Counted from the first letter of the stretch, positions 37,754 to 48,930 are shown. The stretch is DNA of 64,000 nt from Corynebacterium faecale (GCF_030408735.1 NZ_CP047204.1:1426001-1490000); one strand, 5' to 3'. Numbers and translations: made by a program. Notes: generated by a model not told the origin, from the sequence alone.

Positions 37754-37798
37754 TCCTGATGTGGTCGTGTCCACCCCTGCCTTTACAATGTGGGCATT

Positions 37799-38458
37799 AT
37801 GACTACCGCAGGCACACATGAGTTCACCGTTACTGATTCCGAGTTGTTGATCCAGTCGCCGATCCTGGCCGTCCGCAAAGATACGCTCATCATGCCGGGA
37901 GGGGGCAAGGCCACCCGTGAGATCGTCGAGCACTTCGGTGCGGTGGCGATCGTGGCGTTCGATGGGGAGAATATCGCGCTGGTGAGGCAGTACCGCCACT
38001 GCGTGCAGGATCGGCTGTGGGAACTGCCCGCGGGCCTGCTCGACATCGCCGATGAGGATGCCCTCACCGGTGCCCGGCGTGAGCTGGTGGAGGAAGCCGG
38101 ATTGGAGGCGGGGGACTGGTCGGTGCTCACCGATCTGATCACCTCACCTGGTTTCTGTGATGAGGCGGTGCGGGTCTACCTCGCCCGTGATCTCACACGG
38201 GTGGAGCAGCCCCCTGCCGACGGCGATGAGGAGGCTGACATGACCATGCAGTGGTTCCCGCTCACCACGGCCCGGGACATGGTGTTCAGTGGCGGGATCG
38301 TCAATTCCATCGCCATCGCGGGCATCCTCGCCGCTGATGCGGTGATTGCGGGTCGCGTTGGTGCGCGGGGCACGGATGCACCGTTCCGATTCCGGCCGAC
38401 GGCGCTGGCGGAGCGTCGTAAAGCAGCCGGCATCACGCCGGATATGAAGAAGCTGTGA
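37799..38458 (+). CDS. Nudix hydrolase, ADP-ribose pyrophosphatase-like
   Basis: The protein has 219 residues from ATG 37799; a GTG at 37790 is possible. The Nudix box is complete: [25 protein letters not shown], with REL-EE in place. The preceding PAG and the [12 protein letters not shown] segment fit ADP-ribose/NDP-sugar hydrolases. A TACAAT (37784-37789) ten bases upstream of the ATG suggests a leaderless message. It overlaps xerD by four bases. Confidence 0.88.
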   Translation: MTTAGTHEFTVTDSELLIQSPILAVRKDTLIMPGGGKATREIVEHFGAVAIVAFDGENIALVRQYRHCVQDRLWELPAGLLDIADEDALTGARRELVEEAGLEAGDWSVLTDLITSPGFCDEAVRVYLARDLTRVEQPPADGDEEADMTMQWFPLTTARDMVFSGGIVNSIAIAGILAADAVIAGRVGARGTDAPFRFRPTALAERRKAAGITPDMKKL

Positions 38459-39369
38459 AGGTACGCGAGGTTGCGCGGACCTGGTTGACGCATCTGGCGG
38501 TGGAGCGTGGTTTGTCGCAGAACACGCTGAGCAGTTACCGGCGGGATATCAACCGTTATTGCGACTGGCTGGAGTCCGCGCGGATTGCTGATATCGGTGC
38601 GGTGAACACGGCGGATGTGGAAGCGTATGTGATGGATCTGCGGCGTGGCGTTGAGGGCCGGGCGCCGTTGTCGGCGTCCTCGGCCGGGCGCGCGCTCATT
38701 GTGGCCCGCGGCCTGCACAAATTCGCACTTTCTGAAGGTCATGTGGGCGTGGATGTTGCAGCCGATGTGTCTCCGCCGGCTACTGGACGCCACCTGCCGG
38801 ATACCCTGAGTGTGGACGAGGTGGCCAGGCTCATCCATGCCATCCCCACCTCTGATATCGCCACGCCCGTGGATATCCGTGACCGCGCGCTGGTGGAGAT
38901 CCTCTACGGCACCGGGGCACGCATCTCGGAAGCGACCGGGCTGATGGTGGATGATGTGGCCCATGCGCCGGAGGTGCTGCGTATCACCGGTAAGGGATCC
39001 AGGCAGCGGCTGGTGCCCTATGGATCGATGGCGCAGGCAGCCGTGGAGGACTACCTGGTTCGTGCGCGACCAGGTTTGAGCAAGGGAAAATCCCACGCGT
39101 TGTTCCTCAACCAGCGCGGTGGCCCGCTGTCACGGCAGTCAGCCTGGGCGGCGTTGAAGAAAGCCACCGACCGCGCCGGCCTGAAGAAGGACATCTCACC
39201 GCACACCCTCCGGCATTCCTTCGCCACCCATCTGCTTGAGGGTGGCGCCGATGTCCGCGTGGTTCAGGAACTGTTGGGGCACTCCTCGGTGACCACCACG
39301 CAGATCTACACCCATGTCACCGCCGAGAACCTGCGCCAGGTGTGGAGGTCCGCGCACCCCAGGGCATGA
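38455..39369 (+). CDS. xerD: site-specific tyrosine recombinase XerD
   Basis: The protein has 304 residues, starting at a GTG overlapping the Nudix stop (GTGA). The catalytic residues are present: Arg156 in [12 protein letters not shown], His250 and Arg253 in HTLRHSF, the LGHSS His, and nucleophile Tyr285 in IYTHV. It resolves chromosome dimers with XerC at dif. No mobile-element neighbour is seen, and the conserved gene order supports the housekeeping role. Confidence 0.94.
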   Translation: MKVREVARTWLTHLAVERGLSQNTLSSYRRDINRYCDWLESARIADIGAVNTADVEAYVMDLRRGVEGRAPLSASSAGRALIVARGLHKFALSEGHVGVDVAADVSPPATGRHLPDTLSVDEVARLIHAIPTSDIATPVDIRDRALVEILYGTGARISEATGLMVDDVAHAPEVLRITGKGSRQRLVPYGSMAQAAVEDYLVRARPGLSKGKSHALFLNQRGGPLSRQSAWAALKKATDRAGLKKDISPHTLRHSFATHLLEGGADVRVVQELLGHSSVTTTQIYTHVTAENLRQVWRSAHPRA

Positions 39370-39373
39370 AGCA

Positions 39374-40945
39374 TCACCCGAGATGTATCCGGTTCCAGTG
39401 CTCGGTGTCACGCAGTAACTGCCGGTCATGGGTGACCAGGACCACCGCCGCCGGGGTGTCATGCAGGGCTTCGGTGAGCTGGTCCACCAGGTGCATGGAG
39501 AGGTGGTTGGTGGGTTCATCGAAAAGGAGCAGCTGGGGGTCTGTGGCCAGGATGGTGGCCAGGTCAACTCTGCGCCTTTGCCCCATGGACATCTCGGTAT
39601 ATTTCTTCCTGGCGGCTTCCGGTGAGAGCAGTCCAAAACGGATGGCGGCTTCCCCTGCTTTACCTACCTCACCCGATGCGGGGCTGTCTGGGGCCCGGAT
39701 GGACTCCTGGGTCAGGTAGCCGATGCGGGCATGATGTGAGACGGTCCCGGTACTGGGTGGGTATAGTCCAGCGAGAAGATCCAGCAGTGTGGTTTTGCCT
39801 GCGCCGTTGGCCCCGGTGATCACATACCGGTCGCCGGAGGTGATCTCCAGGGGATGGGGCAGGCTGAGACGGTTAACCACGGTCAAGTCAGAGCACCTGA
39901 TAAGTGTGGCTCCAGGGCGTACCTTCAGATCCGGGAAATCCAGCTCCAGCGGAGGGTGGGGCATGGGCACCGGAGCGGCATCCACCGCTGCCTGTGCCCT
40001 TTTCACTGCCTGCACCACACCCGGTGCGCGGGAGGCTCTGGTGTGTTTACCGGTTCCTTTCGGGGGCCGCCAGGCGGTATCCACGCGGCGGCGGGCCTCT
40101 TCGAGGTCGTCTGCGAGGCGTTCTCTCAGCCGTTGTTGATCGCGGTGGTCCTGCCTCCATCGCCCGAGCATGGCCTGACGGGAGTGGTGGTACTGGTCAA
40201 AGCCGTCACCGTGGATACGCGGGCTGCCATCTGGTGTCGGATCGAGATCGACGATGGTATCGGCGACATCCCGGACAAGCGCCCGGTCATGGGATACCAC
40301 GATCACCACTCCCTTGTGCCTTTTTATGGAGTCGGTGAGGAATTCCAGGGCTTCGTGATCGAGGTGGTTGGTCGGTTCGTCGAGAAGCACCACGTCATAA
40401 TCGCCGCCGAGGATGCACGCCAGGCGGACGCGGTAACGCTGGCCCACTGACATCTCCTCCAGTAAATGGCCGGGTTCGGTGAGGGCACTCAGCGCCTGCA
40501 GGGCGATCCCGATGCGGCGTTTCGCACTCCAGGCGTCAAGTGACTCGGCCACACCGAGGGCATCGGCGAAAGCGCTCTCAGCCCCCGGGGCACCGTCTGT
40601 GAGAGCCATGGTTGCCTGTTCCAGCGTGGACAAAGCTGTCAGTGATGGGCCAATGGCATCTTTGGTGAGATCGCCAATGGTCATGCCCGGTTCGGCAGGC
40701 AGATGCTGGTGTGCGATAGCGAGGTGCCCGTGCACATCGACGGTGCCAGCTGATGGTGCCAGGTCACCGGTGATGGTGGCCAGGAGGGATGATTTACCGC
40801 GGCCGTTCTCGCCGAGGATGGCGACGCAGCGGCCTGCGGTGGCAGTGAGGTCAAGGCCGGTGAAAAGTGTGGTGCCGGCGCGGGCCACGGAGAGTCCGCG
40901 GACAGTGACATGGGGGAGCCCGGAATGCGGGGTGGGGTGGGACAT
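39374..40945 (-). CDS. ABC-F family ATPase (ribosome-protection-like)
   Basis: The protein has 523 residues and two ABC domains in one chain with no membrane helices. Walker A motifs are GENGRGKSS and GANGAGKTT; Walker B motifs end in LLDEPTNHLD and LFDEPTNHLS. The signatures are shifted to MSVGQRYRV and MSMGQRRRV. A linker of about 80 residues, rich in Arg, separates them. ABC-F proteins act on the ribosome E site, and some dislodge antibiotics. The 137-base leader with a hexapeptide frame and a sequestered ribosome site argues for antibiotic-inducible expression (see separate entry). It converges on xerD with a four-base gap. Confidence 0.88.
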   Translation of the reverse strand: MSHPTPHSGLPHVTVRGLSVARAGTTLFTGLDLTATAGRCVAILGENGRGKSSLLATITGDLAPSAGTVDVHGHLAIAHQHLPAEPGMTIGDLTKDAIGPSLTALSTLEQATMALTDGAPGAESAFADALGVAESLDAWSAKRRIGIALQALSALTEPGHLLEEMSVGQRYRVRLACILGGDYDVVLLDEPTNHLDHEALEFLTDSIKRHKGVVIVVSHDRALVRDVADTIVDLDPTPDGSPRIHGDGFDQYHHSRQAMLGRWRQDHRDQQRLRERLADDLEEARRRVDTAWRPPKGTGKHTRASRAPGVVQAVKRAQAAVDAAPVPMPHPPLELDFPDLKVRPGATLIRCSDLTVVNRLSLPHPLEITSGDRYVITGANGAGKTTLLDLLAGLYPPSTGTVSHHARIGYLTQESIRAPDSPASGEVGKAGEAAIRFGLLSPEAARKKYTEMSMGQRRRVDLATILATDPQLLLFDEPTNHLSMHLVDQLTEALHDTPAAVVLVTHDRQLLRDTEHWNRIHLG

Positions 40946-41089
40946 GGTGAAACTTCCTGTGTTCTAAGGGTTGCTGAACCCGGCCCCCGCGTGGCCGCCG
41001 GACTGGAGAGTCCGTGTGCGGCCGAGGGATCGGGGCTTGGTGAGGGGGAGTTCAGCAACTCCTACAGGAAGTACAAATGCATGTGGCTG
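40946..41089 (-). promoter_or_regulatory. candidate translational attenuator of the ABC-F gene
   Basis: On the minus strand a short leader is followed by three structures. The ribosome site of the ABC-F gene (AGGAAG, complement of 40953-40958) lies in CAGGAAGT, which is exactly complementary to ACTTCCTG inside the leader peptide frame (41065-41072). Next to it GTTGCTGAAC (41050-41059) is complementary to GTTCAGCAAC (40970-40979). Between them a 12-pair hairpin stands at 40993-41023. Each half can instead fold alone (GGAGTT-GCTG-AACTCC and GGGTT-CAGC-AACCC). A ribosome stalled in the leader frame would break the long pairing and free the ribosome site. Confidence 0.7.
41062..41082 (-). CDS. 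candidate leader peptide MHLYFL
   Basis: An ATG at 41080-41082 (minus strand) opens a six-codon frame ending in TAG, directly in front of the first arm of the attenuator. A -10-like TAGATT (41090-41095) lies seven bases before it, so the message could begin at or next to the ATG and be translated without a Shine-Dalgarno sequence. Its Tyr and Phe codons coincide with the segment that pairs with the ABC-F ribosome site. Confidence 0.5.
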   Translation of the reverse strand: MHLYFL

Positions 41090-41119
41090 AATCTAACATC
41101 GGGTCGCGGTCGGCGGCAA
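41090..41119 (-). promoter_or_regulatory. promoter of the ABC-F leader
   Basis: On the minus strand TTGCCG (41114-41119) and TAGATT (41090-41095) are spaced by 18 bases. Confidence 0.5.
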
Positions 41120-41354
41120 GAGGGGGATCGCATAGCTGCTCGGCGGTCAAGCTTTAAGGGTTGACAAACTTTCAAAGCTCAGCGGACTCGGCGTGTATGC
41201 CACACGAAACCGGAAGTCGGATCTATCGTGCATGTAGTGTGGTCACAGCAGCTAATGACAGGTGGGTAATTAAGCACACCACCGACCTGGAGTGACCGGA
41301 ACGTCCACCGCAGGGCCAAAGTAGAACACCTAAGTCAAGGAAGAAGGTTTGACT

Positions 41355-42230
41355 GTGAGCGATTCGGGGAAAAGCAACACTCCAAAGGGTGAAGTGGGCT
41401 TGACTGGACGCCCCGTGCGCGAACTGCCCGAACCGGCAAAGCTTGATAAACACGGGCCTGGCACCATCATCGCGATGGCCAACCAGAAAGGTGGCGTGGG
41501 TAAAACCACCTCCACAATCAACCTCGGGGCCTGCCTGGCTGAGGCCGGCCGCAAGGTGCTGCTGGTGGATCTGGATCCCCAGGGTGCACTCACCGCGGGG
41601 ATCGGTGTGCATTATGAGGATGTGGATCTCACGATCTATGACGTGATGATTGACAACAACACCACCATCCATCAGGCCATCCACACCACCGGTGTGCCGG
41701 GCCTTGATGTGGTGCCTGCGAATATCGATCTGTCTGCGGCCGAGATCCAGCTGGTCAATGAGGTGGGCCGTGAACAGGTACTGGCACGCGCCCTGCGACC
41801 GGTGGTCAATGATTATGACTTCATCATCCTGGATTGCCAGCCCTCCCTGGGGCTGCTCACCGTCAATGCTCTTGCCTGTGCACACGGTGTCATAATCCCC
41901 ATGGAATGTGAGTACTTCTCGCTGCGTGGCCTGGCTCTACTGACCGATACCGTGGAGAAGGTGGCCGATCGCCTCAACTTTGATCTGGAGATCCTCGGCA
42001 TCCTGGTCACCATGTTTGACCGCCGCACCTCCCACGCCCGTGAGGTAATGTCACGGGTGGTCGAGGTGTTCGAGGACCGTGTCTTTGACACCGTGATCAC
42101 CCGCACCGTCCGTTTCCCGGAAACCTCCGTCGCCGGCGAACCGATCATCACCTGGGCGCCCTCGTCACAGGGGGCGGCCCAGTACCGGAACCTGGCCAAG
42201 GAAGTTATCGCCCGCGCCCAGGGACGCTAA
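41355..42230 (+). CDS. ParA/Soj-family ATPase
   Basis: The protein has 291 residues from GTG 41355, which has AAGAAGG at good distance; TTG 41349 is too close to that site. The deviant Walker A KGGVGKTT is at about residue 45, and DLDPQGALTAG and DCQPSLGLLTVNAL follow. It lies in one run with scpA (eight-base gap), as in other actinobacteria, where it appears linked to chromosome organisation rather than being the oriC-linked ParA. No parB is nearby. Confidence 0.9.
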   Translation: MSDSGKSNTPKGEVGLTGRPVRELPEPAKLDKHGPGTIIAMANQKGGVGKTTSTINLGACLAEAGRKVLLVDLDPQGALTAGIGVHYEDVDLTIYDVMIDNNTTIHQAIHTTGVPGLDVVPANIDLSAAEIQLVNEVGREQVLARALRPVVNDYDFIILDCQPSLGLLTVNALACAHGVIIPMECEYFSLRGLALLTDTVEKVADRLNFDLEILGILVTMFDRRTSHAREVMSRVVEVFEDRVFDTVITRTVRFPETSVAGEPIITWAPSSQGAAQYRNLAKEVIARAQGR

Positions 42231-42238
42231 CCGCCATA

Positions 42239-43042
42239 ATGATTCACCCTGATCCGGACAGTGCCGGTTTCCAGGTGCGCCTGTCCAACTTTGAGGGACC
42301 CTTCGACCTGCTCCTGCAGCTGATCACGAAGAAGAAGCTGGATGTCACAGAGATCGCCCTGTCGGAGGTCACTGATGAGTTCATCGCCTACACACGTCAA
42401 CTCGGCAAAACCAGCGATCTGGATGAAGTCACCGAGTTCCTCGTTGTGGCCGCAACACTGTTGGATCTGAAGACAGCGCGCCTGCTCCCACGGGGTGTGG
42501 TCACCGATGAGGAAGACCTGGAGCTGCTCGAGGTCCGCGACCTTCTCTTCGCCAGGCTTCTGCAATACCGGGCCTATAAGCAGGTGGCGGAGCTGTTTAC
42601 CCGGTGGCAATATGATGCGCGGCGCCGTTATCCGCGTGCGGTGTCCCTGGAACCGCAGTTTGCCAACCTGTTGCCACCGGTGGCGCTCGGCCACACAGCA
42701 CAGAGTTTCGCTGAGATGGCCGCAGTGGTGTTCCGTCCGAAGCCACCGCCGACGGTCTCCACCGATCACATCCACCGGGTGGAGGTGTCAGTTCCGGAAC
42801 AGGCGGGACGGATCCTGGATACCCTCAAACTCGCCGGTGCGGAACATTTTCTCACCTTCCAGCTGCTGACCGGGGACTGCACCACCTCCATGGAGGTCAT
42901 CGGCAGGTTCCTGGCTCTGCTTGAGCTTTATAAAGCCCGCGCGGTGGAAGCTGAACAGGATCAACCACTCGGAGAGCTCAGGGTCGCGTGGACCGGTATC
43001 GAGGTGGACCCGGCCGTGGTGGCGGCGACGAACTGGGAATAA
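42239..43042 (+). CDS. scpA: segregation and condensation protein A
   Basis: The protein has 267 residues. The N-terminal kleisin motif FQVRLSNFEGPFDLLLQLITKKKLDVTEIALSEVTDEF is typical, and the C-terminal winged helix follows. It bridges the SMC heads with ScpB. The scpB gene lies 1.8 kb downstream, separated by an acetyltransferase and a rhodanese gene. Confidence 0.94.
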   Translation: MIHPDPDSAGFQVRLSNFEGPFDLLLQLITKKKLDVTEIALSEVTDEFIAYTRQLGKTSDLDEVTEFLVVAATLLDLKTARLLPRGVVTDEEDLELLEVRDLLFARLLQYRAYKQVAELFTRWQYDARRRYPRAVSLEPQFANLLPPVALGHTAQSFAEMAAVVFRPKPPPTVSTDHIHRVEVSVPEQAGRILDTLKLAGAEHFLTFQLLTGDCTTSMEVIGRFLALLELYKARAVEAEQDQPLGELRVAWTGIEVDPAVVAATNWE

Positions 43043-43104
43043 AGAGCTGGCCGTGGTGAGCCGGCAGACCTTCATGCCCGGTCCACCCGACCAGCACGTG
43101 CTTG

Positions 43105-43668
43105 TTAAGGGCGCTCAATGAGGAACTTGAGGGTCTCCTCGTCCAGGTCGCGGTCTGCGTAGATGCGCACGTTGGGCTCCTCTGGGTTGTCCTCGGTCCC
43201 TATGCGGCGGCCCTCCCATACCTGCTTGAGTCCCAGCTTCTCCAGGATCCTGAAGGATGCCGGGTGGTTGGTGGTGACCCTGGCGGTCAGTGGAATGGCG
43301 GTGTCGATGCGCTGGGTGGCGGTGGTGGCGGCAGCGGAGATCTCGGACGCGTATCCGTTGCCCCAGAGGTCGGGGCGGAGACGGTACTTGAGGTCCCACA
43401 CCCGGCCGTCGACAAGCTCAACGCCGCCGACGCCGACGAACTCGGAGGGGCGTTCGCGGAGGTAGACACCCCAGGGGCCAAGGTCTTTCTGCTTCCAGCT
43501 GTTGTAGGTGCGCTTGATCAGCTCACGGGTTTCCTTGGGGTCGGTGTGCCGCGCCTGCGGGCGGTGGCCCCATACCCGGTTATCCGAGTAGATCTGGTGG
43601 GTTTCGTCCTCGAGCTCAACGGTGAGGGGGACGAGAATGAGTCGGTCTGTGCGTGTGATGGTAGCCAT
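43105..43668 (-). CDS. GNAT-family N-acetyltransferase
   Basis: The protein has 187 residues. The acetyl-CoA motif is seen as YRLRPDLWGNGYASEISAAAT (the R/Q-x-x-G-x-G/A pattern is WGNGYA) followed by HPASFRILEKLGLKQVWE. It is of the RimJ/RimL-like class that acetylates small molecules or protein N-termini. It points against the scp genes. The substrate is unknown. Confidence 0.88.
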   Translation of the reverse strand: MATITRTDRLILVPLTVELEDETHQIYSDNRVWGHRPQARHTDPKETRELIKRTYNSWKQKDLGPWGVYLRERPSEFVGVGGVELVDGRVWDLKYRLRPDLWGNGYASEISAAATTATQRIDTAIPLTARVTTNHPASFRILEKLGLKQVWEGRRIGTEDNPEEPNVRIYADRDLDEETLKFLIERP

Positions 43669-43755
43669 GTGAGAATGCTAGATCACGAACCCCCGATCTT
43701 GTGAGTCAGATCACGACAATTTTAGTATTTTGGCATAATAATTCCTAAACCCCCA

Positions 43756-43767
43756 GGTGGTACCACC
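43756..43767. repeat. perfect 12-base palindrome in the divergent gap
   Basis: GGTGGTACCACC lies between the acetyltransferase and rhodanese genes. The remainder of this 290-base gap is AT-rich around 43720-43750 and otherwise shows nothing. Confidence 0.4.
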
Positions 43768-43937
43768 GTGAAGCTTCTGTGAATCCCCCCGTTTCATATC
43801 ACTACCGGGTGTAATATTTACCCCCGTCCGCCCATGCATCACCCTCAAACCGCGAATATTGCAAACCCTGTCTTGGCCAGAATGCCCCTCAACCAGGGCC
43901 TGGTGTCTGAATCTTTCACCGCTCCTCTGCAGGGTTT

Positions 43938-43957
43938 AACCGGTAGAATAACCGGTT
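43938..43957 (+). promoter_or_regulatory. -10 element inside a palindromic operator before the rhodanese gene
   Basis: AACCGGT-AGAATA-ACCGGTT is a perfect inverted repeat whose right arm ends right at the ATG. A -10 hexamer TAGAAT (43944-43949) is embedded in it, eight bases before the ATG. No Shine-Dalgarno is present, so the message is probably leaderless, and a bound repressor would cover both promoter and start. Confidence 0.6.
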
Positions 43958-44833
43958 ATGACTTTTGATCAGGATTCTCCGACTGACACGAGTGGCAAGA
44001 CCGACACCGCCTACCCGGCCTTTCCCACAGGCCCTGTCGTATCCGTTGAGTGGCTGGCATCCCATCTCAACGATGACAACGTGGTGGTGCTGTGTGCGTC
44101 CATGGGGGACCCCGAGCCGTCTCGGGCATCAGGGATCCCGGGTGCCTTCCTCGCTGATCTGGATGCGGACTTCTCCGACCAGTCCGCATCGCTGCCGCAT
44201 ACCGTTCCGGCAAACCTCAAGACCCTGCTTCAGGGTTATGGCATCAGCGATGACACCACCGTGGTGGTCTATGACCGCCACGGCCTGATGGTGGCGCCCC
44301 GGGTCTGGTGGCTGCTGCGCATGGCGGGCGTGGGCTCCATCGGCATCCTGGATGGCGGACTGCCCGCCTGGACCGCCGCCGGACATGAGACCGCCACCCT
44401 GTCTGAGCCTTCAGGTGGGGGAGTTATCACCACCGAAACCGATCTGGACATGCTCGTGGGTATGGAAGGCGTGGAAAAAGCCCTGGCCAGGTCCAACAAG
44501 GTGGTGGTGGATGCCCGCAGTTCCGGGCGTTTCGCCGGTGTATCACCCGAACCACGGGCGGGCCTGGAACGTGGCCACATCCCCGGTAGCGTGAACCTGC
44601 CCTTCACGGAGATCGTTGATGATCAGGGTTTCCTCCGCCCCGTTCCGGAGCTGAAGAAGGCCGTGGAGGATGTCGCCGGTGACGCCACCACCCTGGTGTT
44701 CAGCTGCGGATCCGGTGTCACGGCCTGCGTGGATGCCTATGCTGCCATCATCGCAGGCTACCGCGACGTGGTGATCTACGACGGTTCCTGGACCGAGTGG
44801 GGCAATCCCGCCAATCAGAAACCGATCGGCTGA
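43958..44833 (+). CDS. sseA: thiosulfate/3-mercaptopyruvate sulfurtransferase (rhodanese)
   Basis: The protein has 291 residues with two rhodanese domains. The first is inactive-like and contains DRHGLMVAPRVWWLLRMAG. The second carries the persulfide Cys250 in FSCGSGVTA, a loop of the mercaptopyruvate type. It moves sulfane sulfur. An inverted repeat covers its promoter. Confidence 0.92.
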   Translation: MTFDQDSPTDTSGKTDTAYPAFPTGPVVSVEWLASHLNDDNVVVLCASMGDPEPSRASGIPGAFLADLDADFSDQSASLPHTVPANLKTLLQGYGISDDTTVVVYDRHGLMVAPRVWWLLRMAGVGSIGILDGGLPAWTAAGHETATLSEPSGGGVITTETDLDMLVGMEGVEKALARSNKVVVDARSSGRFAGVSPEPRAGLERGHIPGSVNLPFTEIVDDQGFLRPVPELKKAVEDVAGDATTLVFSCGSGVTACVDAYAAIIAGYRDVVIYDGSWTEWGNPANQKPIG

Positions 44834-44884
44834 TTCCAGCTGGCCCCGGTAACCCCGGCACGCCCACAGGTAAACTTCTCCACC

Positions 44885-45463
44885 ATGACCGACGATCCTG
44901 TCCCCGGACCACCGTCCCTGCCTCTGATCTCGCAGGCGCGTTCCCGCATCGAGTCGATCCTGCTGGTGGTGGACACCCCGGTGGCGGTCTCCACGTTGGC
45001 AGGGGTGCTGGAGATAGACCACTCGGAGGTGGGGGAGATCCTCCGGGATATCTCCCGGGAGCTCACCGAGCGGGGTAGCGGCATGGACCTGCGCGACGCG
45101 GATGGCGGATGGCGGTTATACACGCGCCGGGCCAACGCCGATGTGGTGGAGGCGCTGCTGCTGGACGGCACCCAGACCAGACTGTCGCGGGCCGCCATGG
45201 AGACGCTGGCGGTTGTGGCCTACCGCCAGCCGGTCACCCGCTCACAGATCTCCGCGGTCCGCGGGGTGAATGTGGACGGTGTCATGCGCACCCTCCAGAT
45301 GCGTGGTCTGGTCCGCGAGGTCGGGGTGGAGGAATCCACGGGTGCGCATCTCTACGCCACCACGGAACTGCTGTTGGAATTGTTGGGAATTGACTCCCTG
45401 GAACGGTTGCCGGATCTGGCGCCATTACTGCCGGATGTGGATTCCATCGATGAGACCTACTGA
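44885..45463 (+). CDS. scpB: segregation and condensation protein B
   Basis: The protein has 192 residues. Typical winged-helix features are seen: LESILLVVDTPVAVSTLAGVLE-like start, and TLAVVAYRQPVTRSQISAVRGVNVDGVMRTLQMRGLVREVG. It completes the SMC-ScpAB complex. Confidence 0.94.
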   Translation: MTDDPVPGPPSLPLISQARSRIESILLVVDTPVAVSTLAGVLEIDHSEVGEILRDISRELTERGSGMDLRDADGGWRLYTRRANADVVEALLLDGTQTRLSRAAMETLAVVAYRQPVTRSQISAVRGVNVDGVMRTLQMRGLVREVGVEESTGAHLYATTELLLELLGIDSLERLPDLAPLLPDVDSIDETY

Positions 45464-45569
45464 GCCGGTAGATTCCCCGTGACCAGGATAAGTAGTATTT
45501 TGGCCCCCGGCCCGCTAGAATGCTTGGGATTCAACTTCATACGCTTTATCTAGATTAAGGACACGTAAC

Positions 45570-46547
45570 GTGACCCCACCCGCTCGCCGAGATGGCACAC
45601 CGGACAAGAAGCAGCAGAGCACACGCTCTACTGGTGGCTTCAGGTCCAAGTCCCGTGGCTACAAGCCAGGTTCCAACAAGCCGAACACCCGCCAGAACCA
45701 GCAGTCGCAGAAAAAGGATGAGATTCTCCTCTCCAACGCGAAACCTGCCAGAAAACAACACGTACAAAGCTCCAGCGATGATTGGTCGCAGGGTTTCCTT
45801 GAGCGCAATACCGGCAACGGTGTGCGCCTGCAGAAGGTGCTCGCACAGGCCGGTGTGGCCTCACGTCGCCATGCTGAGATCCTCATTGATAACGGCCGCG
45901 TCGAGGTCAATGACAAGATCGTGACCACCCAGGGCACCCGCGTTGATCCGAACAAGGACGTCATCCGCGTTGACGGTGTACGCATCAATGTCAACGATGA
46001 TCTGGAGTACTTTGTGCTCAACAAGCCACGTGGCATGCACTCCACCATGAGCGATGACCTTGGTCGTTCCTGCGTGGGCGACCTGGTCAGCGAGAAGATC
46101 GCCTCCGGTCAGCGTCTGTTCCACGTCGGTCGTCTGGATGCGGACACCGAGGGCCTGCTCCTGCTCACCAACGACGGTGAGCTGGCCAACCGCCTCATGC
46201 ACCCGAAGTTCGAGGTCCGCAAGACCTACCTGGCCACCGTCCGCGGAGAGGTCAACAACAAGATTCTGGCCACCCTGCGCGAGGGCATCGAGCTGGAGGA
46301 TGGACCTGCCAAGGTTGATTTCATCCAGACCATCGATATCTTCCAGGGCAAGTCCCTGCTGCGCCTGGAGATCCATGAGGGCCGCAAGCACATTGTCCGC
46401 CGTATGCTCGATGAGGTCGGTTTCCCGGTTGAGCGTCTGGTGCGCACCAAGCTGCACACGGTTCAGCTCGGCGAACAGAAGCCCGGTTCCCTCCGCGCGC
46501 TGAACTCCTCCGAGCTGGCCAGCCTGTACAAGGTGGCCGAACTGTGA
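45570..46547 (+). CDS. rluB: 23S rRNA pseudouridine synthase B
   Basis: The protein has 325 residues from GTG with AAGGA upstream (45557-45561). The first 75 residues are a basic, Gln/Ser/Lys-rich tail. An S4 domain (GVRLQKVLAQAGVASRRHAEILI) and the catalytic domain with Asp in GRLDADTEGLLLLTNDG follow. It modifies a uridine in helix 89 of 23S. It overlaps cmk by four bases (GTGA). Confidence 0.93.
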   Translation: MTPPARRDGTPDKKQQSTRSTGGFRSKSRGYKPGSNKPNTRQNQQSQKKDEILLSNAKPARKQHVQSSSDDWSQGFLERNTGNGVRLQKVLAQAGVASRRHAEILIDNGRVEVNDKIVTTQGTRVDPNKDVIRVDGVRINVNDDLEYFVLNKPRGMHSTMSDDLGRSCVGDLVSEKIASGQRLFHVGRLDADTEGLLLLTNDGELANRLMHPKFEVRKTYLATVRGEVNNKILATLREGIELEDGPAKVDFIQTIDIFQGKSLLRLEIHEGRKHIVRRMLDEVGFPVERLVRTKLHTVQLGEQKPGSLRALNSSELASLYKVAEL

Positions 46548-47250
46548 CAGCTCTTTCCAACATGCCTGATGGCGGCCTGATCATCGCCATCGACGGCCCC
46601 TCCGGTACCGGCAAGTCCACCACCTCCCGTGAGTTGGCCCGCCGCCTGGATGCAAAATACTTGGACACCGGTGCGATGTACCGCGTGGCCACGCTGCATG
46701 TGCTCAACAAGGGTATTGATCCCGCCGACACCGATGCCGTGATCACCGCGACCGCCACGCTGCCACTGAGCATCTCTGATGATCCCTCATCCACCGAGGT
46801 GCTTCTGGCTGGCAGGGACGTGCAAGAAGAGATCCGCGGCGAAGAGGTCACCTCCCAGGTGTCTGCTGTTTCCGCGATCCCTGAGGTCCGCGATAACCTG
46901 GTCAACCTGCAGCGCGCCCTGGCCTTCCGGGCCCACCGCTGTGTGGTGGAAGGCCGTGACATCGGCACGGTTGTGCTTGTCGACGCTCCGGTCAAGGCCT
47001 ATTTGACCGCGTCAGCGCAGGTGCGCGCGCAGCGCCGTTACGATCAGGACACGGCCGCCGGCCGTGCCGCCGACTTCGACGCGGTGCTCGCAGCCGTCGT
47101 CAAGCGTGATGAGCTGGACTCCAACCGGGCCGCATCACCGCTGAAACCCGCGGAAGACGCCCACATCGTGGACACCTCCGACATGACCATGGATGAGGTT
47201 TTAACCCATCTGATCCAGTTGACTGAAGCCTCCGCTGAAAGGAGCAACCA

Positions 47251-47254
<4 letters not shown>
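46544..47254 (+). CDS. cmk: cytidylate kinase
   Basis: The protein has 236 residues from GTG. The P-loop [21 protein letters not shown], the TGAMYR CMP motif and [24 protein letters not shown] are intact. It phosphorylates CMP and dCMP. It overlaps rluB at its start and der at its end, giving a tightly coupled rluB-cmk-der unit. Confidence 0.96.
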
Positions 47255-48909
<1,655 letters not shown>

Positions 48910-48930
48910 ATTTTCCTACTGCCGTGTTTT

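Noticed and set aside
38455..39369. Phage or island integrase
   Set aside because: The tyrosine recombinase is in the conserved pyrG-nudix-xerD order with a GTGA overlap and no att-like repeat, so it is the housekeeping XerD.
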